From Pseudoxanthomonas kalamensis DSM 18571 (GTDB lineage: Bacteria; Pseudomonadota; Gammaproteobacteria; Xanthomonadales; Xanthomonadaceae), in assembly GCF_010211745.1 (NCBI RefSeq), contig NZ_PDWQ01000005.1, forward strand, positions 124,001 to 188,000: 64,000 nucleotides of DNA, in the 5' to 3' direction. Positions 56,741-64,000 of the stretch are shown here, in pieces. The notes beneath the pieces are model-generated. The model ran no database searches. It worked only from the letters and a program-made list of their open reading frames with translations, and was not told the origin of the DNA. Positions within the stretch are counted from its first letter, which is position 1, and every line of letters begins with the position of its first letter. A program made the translations under genes and the position numbers.

Positions 56741-57499
56741 ATGTCCCGCGACCCGTCCGCCAACGCCGACGAACTGCGCCTGTTCCACACTGGCGACCAT
56801 CCCTGCGGCTACTGGCCCGAGCGCACCGCGCGCGACCTGGTGCTGGACCCGCGCAACCCGCGCCTGCTGTCGTTCTATCCCAATGCCCTGCTGTGGGGGT
56901 TCCGCCGTTCCGGCGACCTGGTTTACCGCCCGCATTGCGAACACTGCAACGCCTGCACCGCGGTGCGCATCCCGGTGCTGGATTTCCAGCCGAACCGCAG
57001 CCAGCGCCGCTGTCTGGCGCGCAGTCCGCAGATCGAAGCGCGGGTAGTTGCGGCCGAGCGCAACGACGAGCACCTGGCGCTATACCAGCGCTACCTGCGC
57101 CATCGTCATCTACAGGGTGGCATGGACGATCACGGCGCCGCCGAATTCGACCAGTTCCTGATCGGCAGCTGGTCGGAAGGCCGCTTCCTGGAGCTGCGCG
57201 ATCGCAGCGCCGAAGGCCATGGCCGGCTGGTCGCGGTGGCGGTGACCGACGTGGTGCCCGGCGCATTGTCGGCGGTGTACACCTTCTACGATCCGGACTA
57301 TGCCGACATTAGTCCCGGCACCTTGGCCATCCTCAAGCAACTGGAATGGGCGCGGCGCGAGCTGCGCAGCTATCTGTACCTGGGCTACTGGATCGACGGT
57401 CATCGCAAGATGGACTACAAGCGGCATTTCCAGCCGCTGGAATACTTCGATGGCCGCGGCTGGAAGCGTCGCGACACCGCCGTGGACGATGACGCATGA
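56741..57499 (+). CDS. bpt: Aspartate/glutamate leucyl-tRNA-protein transferase Bpt
   Basis: This 252-residue transferase adds Leu to N-terminal Asp or Glu, marking proteins for ClpS/Clp[40 protein letters not shown] and [11 protein letters not shown] are diagnostic of Bpt. The start at 56741 ([15 protein letters not shown]) is chosen because homologues have only a short leader before LRLF; ATG at 56738 and further upstream are alternatives. A TATCCT sequence near 56640 may be a -10 element. Confidence 0.92.
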   Translation: MSRDPSANADELRLFHTGDHPCGYWPERTARDLVLDPRNPRLLSFYPNALLWGFRRSGDLVYRPHCEHCNACTAVRIPVLDFQPNRSQRRCLARSPQIEARVVAAERNDEHLALYQRYLRHRHLQGGMDDHGAAEFDQFLIGSWSEGRFLELRDRSAEGHGRLVAVAVTDVVPGALSAVYTFYDPDYADISPGTLAILKQLEWARRELRSYLYLGYWIDGHRKMDYKRHFQPLEYFDGRGWKRRDTAVDDDA

Positions 57500-57548
57500 C
57501 CGCGGCGCGCGTCACCCACGCGCCATGCGCACATGGCATCATCGGGAC

Positions 57549-58766
57549 ATGATCCGTCTGCGATTCCTGCTCGCCTGCCTGTTGCTGCCAGCCCTGCTGC
57601 TGGCCTGCGCGGCGAAGCCGGCGGCGACCGACAACCCGCCCGCCATGCACGGGGAAACGATGCGCATCGCCACCTACAATGTTTCGCTGTTCGACAACGA
57701 TGCCGGCGGACTGATCGCGCGGCTGAAGCTGGGCAGCCGCGATGCGCGCCGGATCGCCGCGGTGCTGCAACGGGTACGGCCGGACATCGTGCTGCTCAAC
57801 GAATTCGACTACGACGCCGAAGGCCGCGCCGCCAATCTGTTCCAGCGCGACTACCTGGAGCAGGCGCAGGACGGCGGTGGCGAGCCGCTGCATTACCCGT
57901 ACCGCTATCTGGCACCGGTCAATACCGGCGTGCCCAGCGGACTGGACCTGGACGGCAACGGCCAGGTCGGCGGCGAAGGCCGCGAGCGCGGCAACGACGC
58001 CTGGGGTTACGGCCTGCATCCCGGCCAGTACGGCATGCTGCTGCTGTCGCGCTATCCGATCGACACCCAGACCGTGCGCAGCTTCCAACGCCTGAAGTGG
58101 AGCGCGATGCTAGGCGCGGCGCGTCCGCGCATGCCCGACGGCACCGCATTCCATGACGACGCCGTGTGGGCGCAGTTGCGGCTGTCCTCGAAGTCGCACT
58201 GGGACGTGCCGGTGGACACGCCGCTGGGCCGACTGCACGTGCTGGCCTCGCACCCGACCCCGCCGGTGTTCGACGGCCCGGAAGACCGCAACGGCGCGCG
58301 CAATGCCGACGAGATCCGGCTGTGGCGCGAATACCTCTCGTCCGGCGACACGCCGTGGCTGTGCGACGACGACGGCCGCTGCGGCGGACTGGCCGACAGC
58401 GAGCGCTTCGTGATCCTCGGCGATCTCAACAACGATCCTGCCGATGGCGATGGCCGCCACGACGCCATCGTCGAACTGCTTGAACATCCGCGCGTGCTGC
58501 GCTACGTGCCCCCGCGCAGCGAAGGCGCGGCCGAGGTCGGGCTCCGCTATGCCGAACAGGGGATAAGCCGCCGCGGCAATCCGGCGCAGGCCACCGGCGA
58601 CTTCGGCCCGAAGACGGGCACCCTGCGGCTGGACTACTTGCTGCCGTCGGTCGGCTTCATCCCGCGCGGCAGCGGCGTGTTCTGGCCCGCCGCCGGCACG
58701 CCGGAAGCGGCGATCGCCGGCGCCAGCGACCATCATCTGGTCTGGGTCGATATCGAACGACCCTGA
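57549..58766 (+). CDS. Endonuclease/exonuclease/phosphatase-family lipoprotein
   Basis: This 405-residue protein has a lipoprotein signal (LLLACAAK, Cys at about 19). EEP-fold motifs include RIATYNVSLFDND, VLLNEFDYDAEG (metal Glu), ASHPTPPVFDG, ILGDLNNDP and the final GASDHHLVWVD. Family members cleave nucleic acids or phosphodiesters; as an outer-envelope protein it may act on extracellular DNA or phospholipid headgroups. It follows bpt by 49 bp. Confidence 0.9.
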   Translation: MIRLRFLLACLLLPALLLACAAKPAATDNPPAMHGETMRIATYNVSLFDNDAGGLIARLKLGSRDARRIAAVLQRVRPDIVLLNEFDYDAEGRAANLFQRDYLEQAQDGGGEPLHYPYRYLAPVNTGVPSGLDLDGNGQVGGEGRERGNDAWGYGLHPGQYGMLLLSRYPIDTQTVRSFQRLKWSAMLGAARPRMPDGTAFHDDAVWAQLRLSSKSHWDVPVDTPLGRLHVLASHPTPPVFDGPEDRNGARNADEIRLWREYLSSGDTPWLCDDDGRCGGLADSERFVILGDLNNDPADGDGRHDAIVELLEHPRVLRYVPPRSEGAAEVGLRYAEQGISRRGNPAQATGDFGPKTGTLRLDYLLPSVGFIPRGSGVFWPAAGTPEAAIAGASDHHLVWVDIERP

Positions 58767-58778
58767 AGCTGGTCGGCG

Positions 58779-59051
58779 TCAGCGCGGGCCGAAGCCGAAT
58801 TCGCCTTCGTTCTGCGCCGACACGATCATCCGGATCATGCTGGTCGGCACCATCAGTTCGACCTGCACCTCCTGCCCGTCCGCATTGCGGCCGACCAGGT
58901 TCATCTCGGTGAAGGCGCCGCCAGTATCGATCTCTCGGCAGAACACGTGCGGACCGTTCGGTTGATCGGTCAGGTAGGGCTTGATCGCCTCGCCCAGCAT
59001 TTCCAGCGCCTGCGGAAACAAATACACGGCAAAGCCGCCATGTCCATTCAT
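58779..59051 (-). CDS. Conserved hypothetical protein, 90 residues
   Basis: Start MNGHGGFAVYLFPQALEM is chosen because AGGAG lies eight bases upstream; the longer frame overlaps purT. The protein is small, acidic and soluble, with IKPYLTDQPNGPHVFCREIDTGG in the middle and a strand-like C-terminus LMVPTSMIRMIVSAQ. No family is recognised. It lies 34 bp downstream of purT on the same strand, so co-transcription is likely. Confidence 0.78.
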   Translation of the reverse strand: MNGHGGFAVYLFPQALEMLGEAIKPYLTDQPNGPHVFCREIDTGGAFTEMNLVGRNADGQEVQVELMVPTSMIRMIVSAQNEGEFGFGPR

Positions 59052-59085
59052 CGAATCGCTCCTTCGTTCATTGCCGACGGATGCC

Positions 59086-60285
59086 TCATTCCAGACGGAT
59101 GCCAATCGCCGCAGCCGCCTCGCGCGCCCGCGCCCGCGCCCGCTCGACATCGTCACCGCGCGCCAGCGTCACCCCGACCCGCCGCTGCCCGTCCACCCGC
59201 GGCTTGCCGAACAACCGCAGCGCGGTGGTCGGCGCGGCCAGCGCGAGCTCGACATGCTCGAACGCCGGCACGCCGTGCCCCTGCGCCAGCATCGCGCACG
59301 AGGCCGACGGCCCCTTCAGACCGATCCGGCCCTCGGCATCCGCGTCCACCGGCAGGCCGAGGATCGCGCGTGAGTGCAACGCGAATTCCGACAGTTCCTG
59401 CGACACCAGGGTCACCAGCCCGGTGTCGTGCGGGCGTGGCGACACTTCGCTGAACCAGACGTCATCGCCCTTGACGAACAACTCGACGCCGAACAGGCCC
59501 CAGCCACCGAGGTCATCGGTGATCGCGCGGGCAATAGCCTTCGCGCGTTGCAGCGCCAGCGTCGACATCGGCTGCGGCTGCCAGCTTTCGCGGTAGTCAC
59601 CGTCCTTCTGCCAATGGCCGACCGGGTCGCAGAACGCGGTGCCACCGGCGTGACGCACGGTCAGCAGGGTGATCTCGTAATCGAAATCGATGAAACCCTC
59701 GACGATGCAACGCCCGGCGCCAGCGCGACCGCCGGTCTGCGCGTAATCCCAGGCCGCATCGACGTCCGCCGCGTCGCGGACGGTGCTCTGGCCCTTGCCG
59801 GAGGACGACATCACCGGCTTGACCACGCAGGGCAGGCCGACCGCCGCCACCGCAGCGCGGTATTCCTCGGCCGTATCGACAAAGCGGTACGGCGAGGTCG
59901 GCAGGCCCAAGGTCTCGGCGGCCAGCCGGCGGATGCCTTCGCGGTCCATCGTCAGCCGCGCGGCGCGCGCGGTCGGGACCACGCGCTGTCCGTGCTCGCG
60001 TTCCAGCGCGACCAGGGTTTCGGTATGGATGGCCTCGATCTCGGGCACCACCAGGTGCGGTTTTTCCTTTTCTATCAATGCCTTGAGCGCGATTGGATCC
60101 AGCATGTCCAGCACATGGCTGCGATGCGCAACCTGCATCGCCGGCGCATCGGCATAACGGTCGGCGGCAATCACCTCGACCCCGAACCGCTGCAGCTCGA
60201 TCGCGACCTCCTTGCCCAGTTCGCCCGATCCCAGCAGCAGGACACGGGTGGCGGACGCGGACAGCGGGGTACCGAGCGAAGTCAT
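59086..60285 (-). CDS. purT: Formate-dependent GAR transformylase PurT
   Basis: This 399-residue ATP-grasp enzyme formylates glycinamide ribonucleotide with formate in purine synthesis. The N-terminal [55 protein letters not shown] and [11 protein letters not shown] blocks are diagnostic. Length is standard. It is divergent from the SPFH gene, with 118 bp between the starts. Confidence 0.96.
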   Translation of the reverse strand: MTSLGTPLSASATRVLLLGSGELGKEVAIELQRFGVEVIAADRYADAPAMQVAHRSHVLDMLDPIALKALIEKEKPHLVVPEIEAIHTETLVALEREHGQRVVPTARAARLTMDREGIRRLAAETLGLPTSPYRFVDTAEEYRAAVAAVGLPCVVKPVMSSSGKGQSTVRDAADVDAAWDYAQTGGRAGAGRCIVEGFIDFDYEITLLTVRHAGGTAFCDPVGHWQKDGDYRESWQPQPMSTLALQRAKAIARAITDDLGGWGLFGVELFVKGDDVWFSEVSPRPHDTGLVTLVSQELSEFALHSRAILGLPVDADAEGRIGLKGPSASCAMLAQGHGVPAFEHVELALAAPTTALRLFGKPRVDGQRRVGVTLARGDDVERARARAREAAAAIGIRLE

Positions 60286-60356
60286 GGAGGCAGTCGGGAA
60301 GTGGAAAGGCCGGCAGTGTAGCGGCCCATGGCGCCAGCCGACGAACGGTCGACAAA

Positions 60357-60376
60357 TTTGATATCAATTTGATATC
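60357..60376. promoter_or_regulatory. TTTGATATC direct repeat upstream of the SPFH operon
   Basis: TTTGATATCAATTTGATATC has two identical nonamers at 11-bp spacing, each containing the palindrome GATATC. It is AT-rich in a GC-rich genome and 28-47 bp ahead of the SPFH start, which suits an operator for a ribbon-helix-helix protein such as that encoded at 61340. That link is inferred. Confidence 0.5.
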
Positions 60377-60403
60377 TTAATTTCACGAACCCGGAGAACC
60401 ACC

Positions 60404-61285
60404 ATGAAAGAGAATTCAATCCGCTCCCTGCCCGGCATTCCGTTCCTGCTCGGCGTCCTCGTCGTCGGCATACTGGCCGTCTGGCTGTTCATCCACGGCA
60501 TCGGCCCGAAAAACGGCTCAGGTCCCGATTCGCCGCTGCTGATGCTGGGCGCGGTCGTGCTGGCCATCCTTGCCTTCCTCAGCCTGATCGGCCTGTACAG
60601 TGTGCAACCCAACCAGGCCGCGGTGCTGAGCCTGTTCGGCAAGTACATCGGCACGGTCAAGGAAAACGGCCTGCGCTGGAACAACCCCTTCTACGGCAAG
60701 AAGAAGGTCAGCCTGCGCGTGCGCAACTTCGAGTCCGGCAAGCTGAAGGTCAACGAGCTGGACGGCAGCCCGATCGAGATCGCCGCGGTCATCGTCTGGC
60801 GCGTGGTCGATTCGGCCGAGGCGGTGTTCAACGTCGACGACTACGAGGGCTTCGTCCACATCCAGTCCGAATCGGCGCTGCGGGCGATGGCCACCAGCTA
60901 TCCCTACGACCAGCACGAGGAAGGCCAGGTCGCGCTGCGCAGCCACGCCGACGAGATCAGCCAGCACCTGAAGGAACAGCTGGACGCGCGCCTGACCACC
61001 GCCGGCGTGGACGTGCTGGAAGCGCGCATCAGCCACCTGGCCTACGCGCCGGAAATCGCCCAGGCCATGCTGCAGCGCCAGCAGGCCAACGCCATCATCG
61101 CCGCGCGCACCCGGATCGTCGCCGGCGCGGTCGGCATGGTCGACATGGCCCTGGCCGAGCTGCAGAAGAACGGCGTGGTCCAGCTGGACGAGGAGCGCAA
61201 GGCCGCGATGGTCAGCAACCTGCTGGTCGTGCTGTGCGGCGAGCGCGCCACCCAGCCGATCGTCAACGCCGGCACCCTGTATTGA
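60404..61285 (+). CDS. SPFH/Band 7 domain membrane protein
   Basis: This 293-residue protein has two N-terminal membrane segments (about 10-31 and 44-66). An SPFH (stomatin/prohibitin/flotillin/HflK) domain follows at about 67-255, with [23 protein letters not shown] and [22 protein letters not shown]. Such proteins form membrane-associated oligomers that organise membrane regions or proteases. No NfeD or protease partner is adjacent. AGAACC-ACC precedes the ATG. It heads a compact run of small genes. Confidence 0.92.
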   Translation: MKENSIRSLPGIPFLLGVLVVGILAVWLFIHGIGPKNGSGPDSPLLMLGAVVLAILAFLSLIGLYSVQPNQAAVLSLFGKYIGTVKENGLRWNNPFYGKKKVSLRVRNFESGKLKVNELDGSPIEIAAVIVWRVVDSAEAVFNVDDYEGFVHIQSESALRAMATSYPYDQHEEGQVALRSHADEISQHLKEQLDARLTTAGVDVLEARISHLAYAPEIAQAMLQRQQANAIIAARTRIVAGAVGMVDMALAELQKNGVVQLDEERKAAMVSNLLVVLCGERATQPIVNAGTLY

Positions 61286-61294
61286 TCCGGCACC

Positions 61295-61322
61295 TGCGGG
61301 GGCGGCGTCTGCCGCTCCCGCA
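61295..61322 (+). promoter_or_regulatory. Hairpin between the SPFH and ribbon-helix-helix genes
   Basis: TGCGGGGGCGGC pairs with GCCGCTCCCGCA (one G-T pair) around GTCT, without a T-run. It probably tunes or stabilises the polycistronic message. The sequence resembles the dispersed repeat half seen at 45085. Confidence 0.5.
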
Positions 61323-61339
61323 AGGATGAAGAACCCGCA

Positions 61340-61513
61340 ATGAGCAACGAAAAGAAAGCCTATCCGCTGCGCATCAACGCCGAGGTCCTGGCCGCGGCGC
61401 AACGCTGGGCCGACGACGAATTGCGCAGCCTAAACGCACAGATCGAATACGTGTTGCGCGACGCACTGCGCAAGGCCGGCCGGCTGGCGCCGCCGGAAAA
61501 GCCGCACAAATAA
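61340..61513 (+). CDS. Arc-like ribbon-helix-helix DNA-binding protein
   Basis: This 57-residue protein matches the Arc/MetJ-type fold: a short beta strand ([11 protein letters not shown]), then two helices ([13 protein letters not shown] and [17 protein letters not shown]). The Asn-x-x-Ile start of helix 2 is typical of Arc. It may repress its own operon through the TTTGATATC repeat. It is not an obvious antitoxin, since no toxin-like gene follows. Confidence 0.85.
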   Translation: MSNEKKAYPLRINAEVLAAAQRWADDELRSLNAQIEYVLRDALRKAGRLAPPEKPHK

Positions 61514-61523
61514 AGGAGACGTC

Positions 61524-61703
61524 ATGAGCACACGCTGGAACTATCTGACCGTGAAGGTCAAACCCGGGCTGATGGGCGGTTTCGACCCCGAAGCCATCCA
61601 GTCGGAGCTGGTCAAGCACGGCAACCAAGGCTGGGAGCTGGTCAACATGATCGCTCCAACCCACGGAGTTTCCGCCCTGCTGATCTTCAAGCGCCCGGTC
61701 TGA
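61524..61703 (+). CDS. DUF4177 domain protein
   Basis: A 59-residue protein with WNYLTVKVKPGLMGGFDPE at the start and NQGWELVNMIA in the middle, the hallmark of the small DUF4177 family. AGGAG stands correctly before the ATG. DUF4177 proteins often sit next to SPFH or membrane proteins; their function is unknown. Follows the ribbon-helix-helix gene by 10 bp. Confidence 0.82.
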   Translation: MSTRWNYLTVKVKPGLMGGFDPEAIQSELVKHGNQGWELVNMIAPTHGVSALLIFKRPV

Positions 61704-61740
61704 GGCATTCCCTCCATCGTTGCCGAACAGGAGCATCGCC

Positions 61741-61866
61741 ATGCTGCACATCGTCAAGTTGATCGACCGTCGTTTCCCCACCCGCCGCAATGCCATCGTG
61801 CTGGCGTTGCTGTCCGCCTCGCTGCTGGCGCTGGCCGCCGGCATCCTGCTGCAACAGGCGGGCTGA
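61741..61866 (+). CDS. 41-residue single-pass membrane peptide
   Basis: MLHIVKLIDRRFPTRRNAI is followed by a strongly hydrophobic helix (about 20-36) and a short QQAG tail. AGGAG is placed well ahead of the ATG, and the gene fits tightly between the DUF4177 and hydrolase genes (three bases to the next start), all of which argue that it is translated. Function unknown. Confidence 0.75.
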   Translation: MLHIVKLIDRRFPTRRNAIVLALLSASLLALAAGILLQQAG

Positions 61867-61869
61867 GCC

Positions 61870-63177
61870 ATGTCCAGGCTACCCGCCCTGTTGCTCACCG
61901 CGCTGATGTTCGTCCTGCTGGCTCCGCTCACCGCACGGGCCGACACCGCCGAATCGGTGGCCATGCAGTTGCTGGATCATCTCGACGCCGGCGAGTACGC
62001 CGCCGCCGAGGCCATGTTTACCCCGGAGATGGCCGCGGCCGTGCCCGCCGACAAGCTGGGCGCGCTGTGGGAATCGCTGCCAGCCCAGGTCGGCGCCGCC
62101 CGCGGTCGCGGCCCGGCCACGGTCGCCGCCCATGAACAGACCCAACTGGTGACCGTGCCGTTGCACTATGCCAATGCCGTCCTGCTGGCGCAGGTCGCGG
62201 TCGAGGCCGACGGCAGGATCTCCGGCTTTTTCATCCGCCCGGCGCCGCCGCCGGCTGCCGCGGCGGTGGACACCGATGCCGGTTTCGGTGAACGCGATTT
62301 CGCCGTCGTCACCGATCGCGGCGAGTTGCCGGGCACGCTGGCGATGCCGAAGGGCGCCGGCCCCTTCCCCGCCGTGGTGCTGGTGCACGGCTCCGGGCCG
62401 CAGGACCGCGACGAAACCATCGGCGCCAACCGGCCGTTCCTCGACATCGCCCGCGGCCTGGCCGCGCAGGGGATCGCGGTGCTGCGCTACGAGAAGCGGA
62501 CCAAGGTGCGGCCGCAGGATTTCGCCGAGGGCGACTACACGATGGACGAGGAAACCACCGACGACGCGGTGGCGGCCATCGCCACGCTGGCGTCCGCGCC
62601 CGATGTCGATCCGGCGCGGCTGTTCGTACTCGGACACAGCCAGGGCGGCATGCTGGCGCCGCGGATTGCCGTCCGCTCCGGCAAGGTCGCCGGGCTGATC
62701 CTGCTGGCCGCGCCCGCACGCTCGCTGCTCGACCTGCTGCCGGAACAGAATCGCTACCTGTTCGGTCTGGACGGCCAGGTTTCCGCCGAGGAAACCGCCT
62801 TCCTCGACCGGCTCGACGCGCAGATCGCAGCCGTCCGCGACGATGGCGAAGTCGCCGCCGCCGATTCCCCACTGGGCCTGCCGGCCGGCTATTGGCGCGC
62901 CTTCGAACGCGTCGATCCGGTCGCCGACGCCAAGGCGCTGCAACTGCCGCTGTTGCTGTTGCAGGGCGGGCGCGACTTCCAGGTCGTCGATGCCGACTGG
63001 CAGCGCTGGCAGGCCGCCTTCGGCAAGGATCCCCGCGTCACCCTGCGCCACTACCCGGCGTTGAACCATCTGGGCATCGCCGGGCAAGGCCCCGGTTCGC
63101 TGGCCGAATACCAGCAGGCCGGCCATGTCGATCCGCAACTGATCGACGATGCCGCCGCATGGATCAAGACGCACTGA
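61870..63177 (+). CDS. Exported alpha/beta hydrolase with DUF3887-type N-terminal domain
   Basis: This 435-residue protein has a signal peptide (about 1-24), a DUF3887-like domain (about 25-125) and an alpha/beta hydrolase domain (about 145-435). The nucleophile elbow is GHSQGG near 254, the oxyanion strand VLVHGSGPQDRDE, and the late His is in ALNHLG. These DUF3887 hydrolases are predicted periplasmic esterases or peptidases with unknown substrates. It is in the SPFH operon by spacing. Confidence 0.88.
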   Translation: MSRLPALLLTALMFVLLAPLTARADTAESVAMQLLDHLDAGEYAAAEAMFTPEMAAAVPADKLGALWESLPAQVGAARGRGPATVAAHEQTQLVTVPLHYANAVLLAQVAVEADGRISGFFIRPAPPPAAAAVDTDAGFGERDFAVVTDRGELPGTLAMPKGAGPFPAVVLVHGSGPQDRDETIGANRPFLDIARGLAAQGIAVLRYEKRTKVRPQDFAEGDYTMDEETTDDAVAAIATLASAPDVDPARLFVLGHSQGGMLAPRIAVRSGKVAGLILLAAPARSLLDLLPEQNRYLFGLDGQVSAEETAFLDRLDAQIAAVRDDGEVAAADSPLGLPAGYWRAFERVDPVADAKALQLPLLLLQGGRDFQVVDADWQRWQAAFGKDPRVTLRHYPALNHLGIAGQGPGSLAEYQQAGHVDPQLIDDAAAWIKTH

Positions 63178-63178
63178 C

Positions 63179-63727
63179 ATGGGCGAGAAGCAGGAATTCG
63201 CCGTCGTCCCGCCATCGCCGGCGCTGTACTGGGTGTTCGCGGCGATCTGGCTGGCGCTGACGGCCGTGGTCCTGTTGCGCACCGACGCCAGCGCCTGGCA
63301 CGCGGACCCGCTGCCGTGGTGGCTGGTGCCTCCGTTCGCCTGCGCGCTGGTGGTGATCGGCCCGGTGATCCTGCTGCTGCGCCGGCACATTTCCATCGAG
63401 AACGAAACACTGGTCGTGGGCGCCGGCCTCAACACCCGCAAACAGCCGATCGCCGACTTGGTGCTGGAACAGGCGCGCATCCTCGACCTGGACGAGCACG
63501 TCGAGCTCAAGCCCATGCTGAAACTGTTCGGCGCCGGCCTGCCGGGCTACCGGACCGGGCACTACCTGCTGCGCAACCGCAGCCGCGCCTTCTGCCTGCT
63601 CACCGATCGCAGCCGGGTGCTGGTCCTGCCGCAACGCGACGGCAAGTACCTGCTGCTCAGCGCGGAAAAACCGCGCGAACTGCTCGACCGGCTGCGCGAT
63701 CTGGCATCGCCTGCCGCACGCGGCTAA
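63179..63727 (+). CDS. PH-like domain membrane protein
   Basis: This 182-residue protein has two N-terminal transmembrane helices (about 14-33 and 46-66) and a soluble PH-like C-terminal part (HISIENETLVVGAGLNTRK, then VLVLPQRDGKYLLLSAEKPRELLDRL), the pattern of bacterial PH domain membrane proteins. Start ATG at 63179 overlaps nothing and lies one base after the hydrolase stop, which implies coupling. Function unknown. Confidence 0.8.
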   Translation: MGEKQEFAVVPPSPALYWVFAAIWLALTAVVLLRTDASAWHADPLPWWLVPPFACALVVIGPVILLLRRHISIENETLVVGAGLNTRKQPIADLVLEQARILDLDEHVELKPMLKLFGAGLPGYRTGHYLLRNRSRAFCLLTDRSRVLVLPQRDGKYLLLSAEKPRELLDRLRDLASPAARG

Positions 63728-63736
63728 GCTGCGCCG

Positions 63737-64000
63737 ATGCGCGGCAGCCCCCGGATCCTGATCAACACTCCCGAAATCGAACTGTGGCCGGCATCGCTGC
63801 TGCGCGCCTGCAGCAACGCCGATGCGCGCCTGCTGGCCGGCGCTTCCAATGTATTGCGCCGCAAGCGCGACGGCCGCTATCTGGCGGCCCTGCTGCCGAG
63901 CGGCGCGATGCCGTTGCAGCCGCGATGGCTGCACGAACCGGGGATCGGAGCCGCGCTCGACGCGGCCGAGGCCATGGGCGATGCCTGCTTTGCGTTCACC
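63737..64000 (+). CDS. Hypothetical protein, N-terminal 88 codons (runs off the window)
   Basis: An open frame begins MRGSPRILINTPEIELWPAS nine bases after the PH-like gene and continues to the edge. The visible part is soluble, with Leu/Ala-rich helices. I recognise no family. It may be the next gene of the SPFH operon. Coding on this strand is favoured by its continuity with the upstream gene order. Confidence 0.5.
   Translation, partial: MRGSPRILINTPEIELWPASLLRACSNADARLLAGASNVLRRKRDGRYLAALLPSGAMPLQPRWLHEPGIGAALDAAEAMGDACFAFT

Noticed and set aside
60357-60376. FNR box in TTTGATATCAATTTGATATC
   Set aside because: TTGAT and ATCAA here abut or overlap instead of being four bases apart, so it does not fit the FNR site.

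Overview
The window is GC-rich, densely packed chromosomal DNA from a gammaproteobacterium. The most likely group is Lysobacterales/Xanthomonadaceae (Lysobacter, Luteimonas, Stenotrophomonas or Xanthomonas relatives). Three things point there: a Pil-Chp operon in the order pilG-pilI-pilJ-chpA-chpB-chpC, as described for Xylella; the adjacent gshB-tonB pair; and REP-type palindromes with a RAYT transposase. No rRNA, tRNA, prophage or CRISPR array was seen.

Layout. 1-2329: the 5' end of nudE, then divergent bioA-rsmE. 2335-13360 (minus): the type IV pilus chemosensory operon pilG-pilI-pilJ-chpA-chpB-chpC. ChpB has lost its methylesterase residues, and no pilH or pilK is present. 13562-18145: gshB-tonB, a pirin gene, aqpZ with a terminator, and a second pirin gene. 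18272-30504: a polyamine uptake and gamma-glutamylation locus resembling Pseudomonas spu/puu. The leftward genes are spuA-spuB-spuC-potF-potG-potH-potI-aldehyde dehydrogenase; the rightward genes are spuI-puuB. 30561-33313: a stand-alone LigD-type polymerase domain, a bacteriohemerythrin behind an FNR-like box, and an MFS transporter. 33384-38832: a periplasmic methionine-sulfoxide repair set (msrB-dipZ-msrA) divergent from a two-component system. 38892-40184: a lower-GC patch with an unknown gene and a RAYT gene bracketed by REP palindromes. 40185-47651: a second polyamine/beta-alanine block (puuC and a PuuR-like regulator, divergent from omega-amino-acid transaminase, alanine dehydrogenase, malonate-semialdehyde dehydrogenase and a ureohydrolase). 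47652-47976: seven exact-period 21-bp repeats that also read as a heptad-repeat peptide. 47977-60285: mixed genes (RelA/SpoT-type HD hydrolase, beta-lactamase-family serine hydrolase, flavin reductase, rlmL, amidase, tesB, EF-hand protein, bpt, EEP-family lipoprotein, purT). 60404-63727: a compact operon of an SPFH protein, an Arc-like ribbon-helix-helix protein, a DUF4177 protein, a 41-residue membrane peptide, a secreted alpha/beta hydrolase and a PH-like membrane protein. The last 264 bases hold the start of an unknown gene.

The two polyamine blocks form one route. PotFGHI imports putrescine or spermidine. SpuB/SpuI, PuuB, PuuC and SpuA glutamylate, oxidise and release GABA, or SpuC transaminates putrescine directly. 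The second block takes beta-alanine to acetyl-CoA and recycles alanine to pyruvate. Both divergent promoters carry the 8-mer GTTGTAAA/TTTACAAC, suggesting shared control by the PuuR-like protein. The strongest candidates for something undescribed are the 21-bp/heptad array at 47660-47887, the apparent loss of the adaptation module in the Pil-Chp system, and the SPFH/ribbon-helix-helix operon with its repeated TTTGATATC element.
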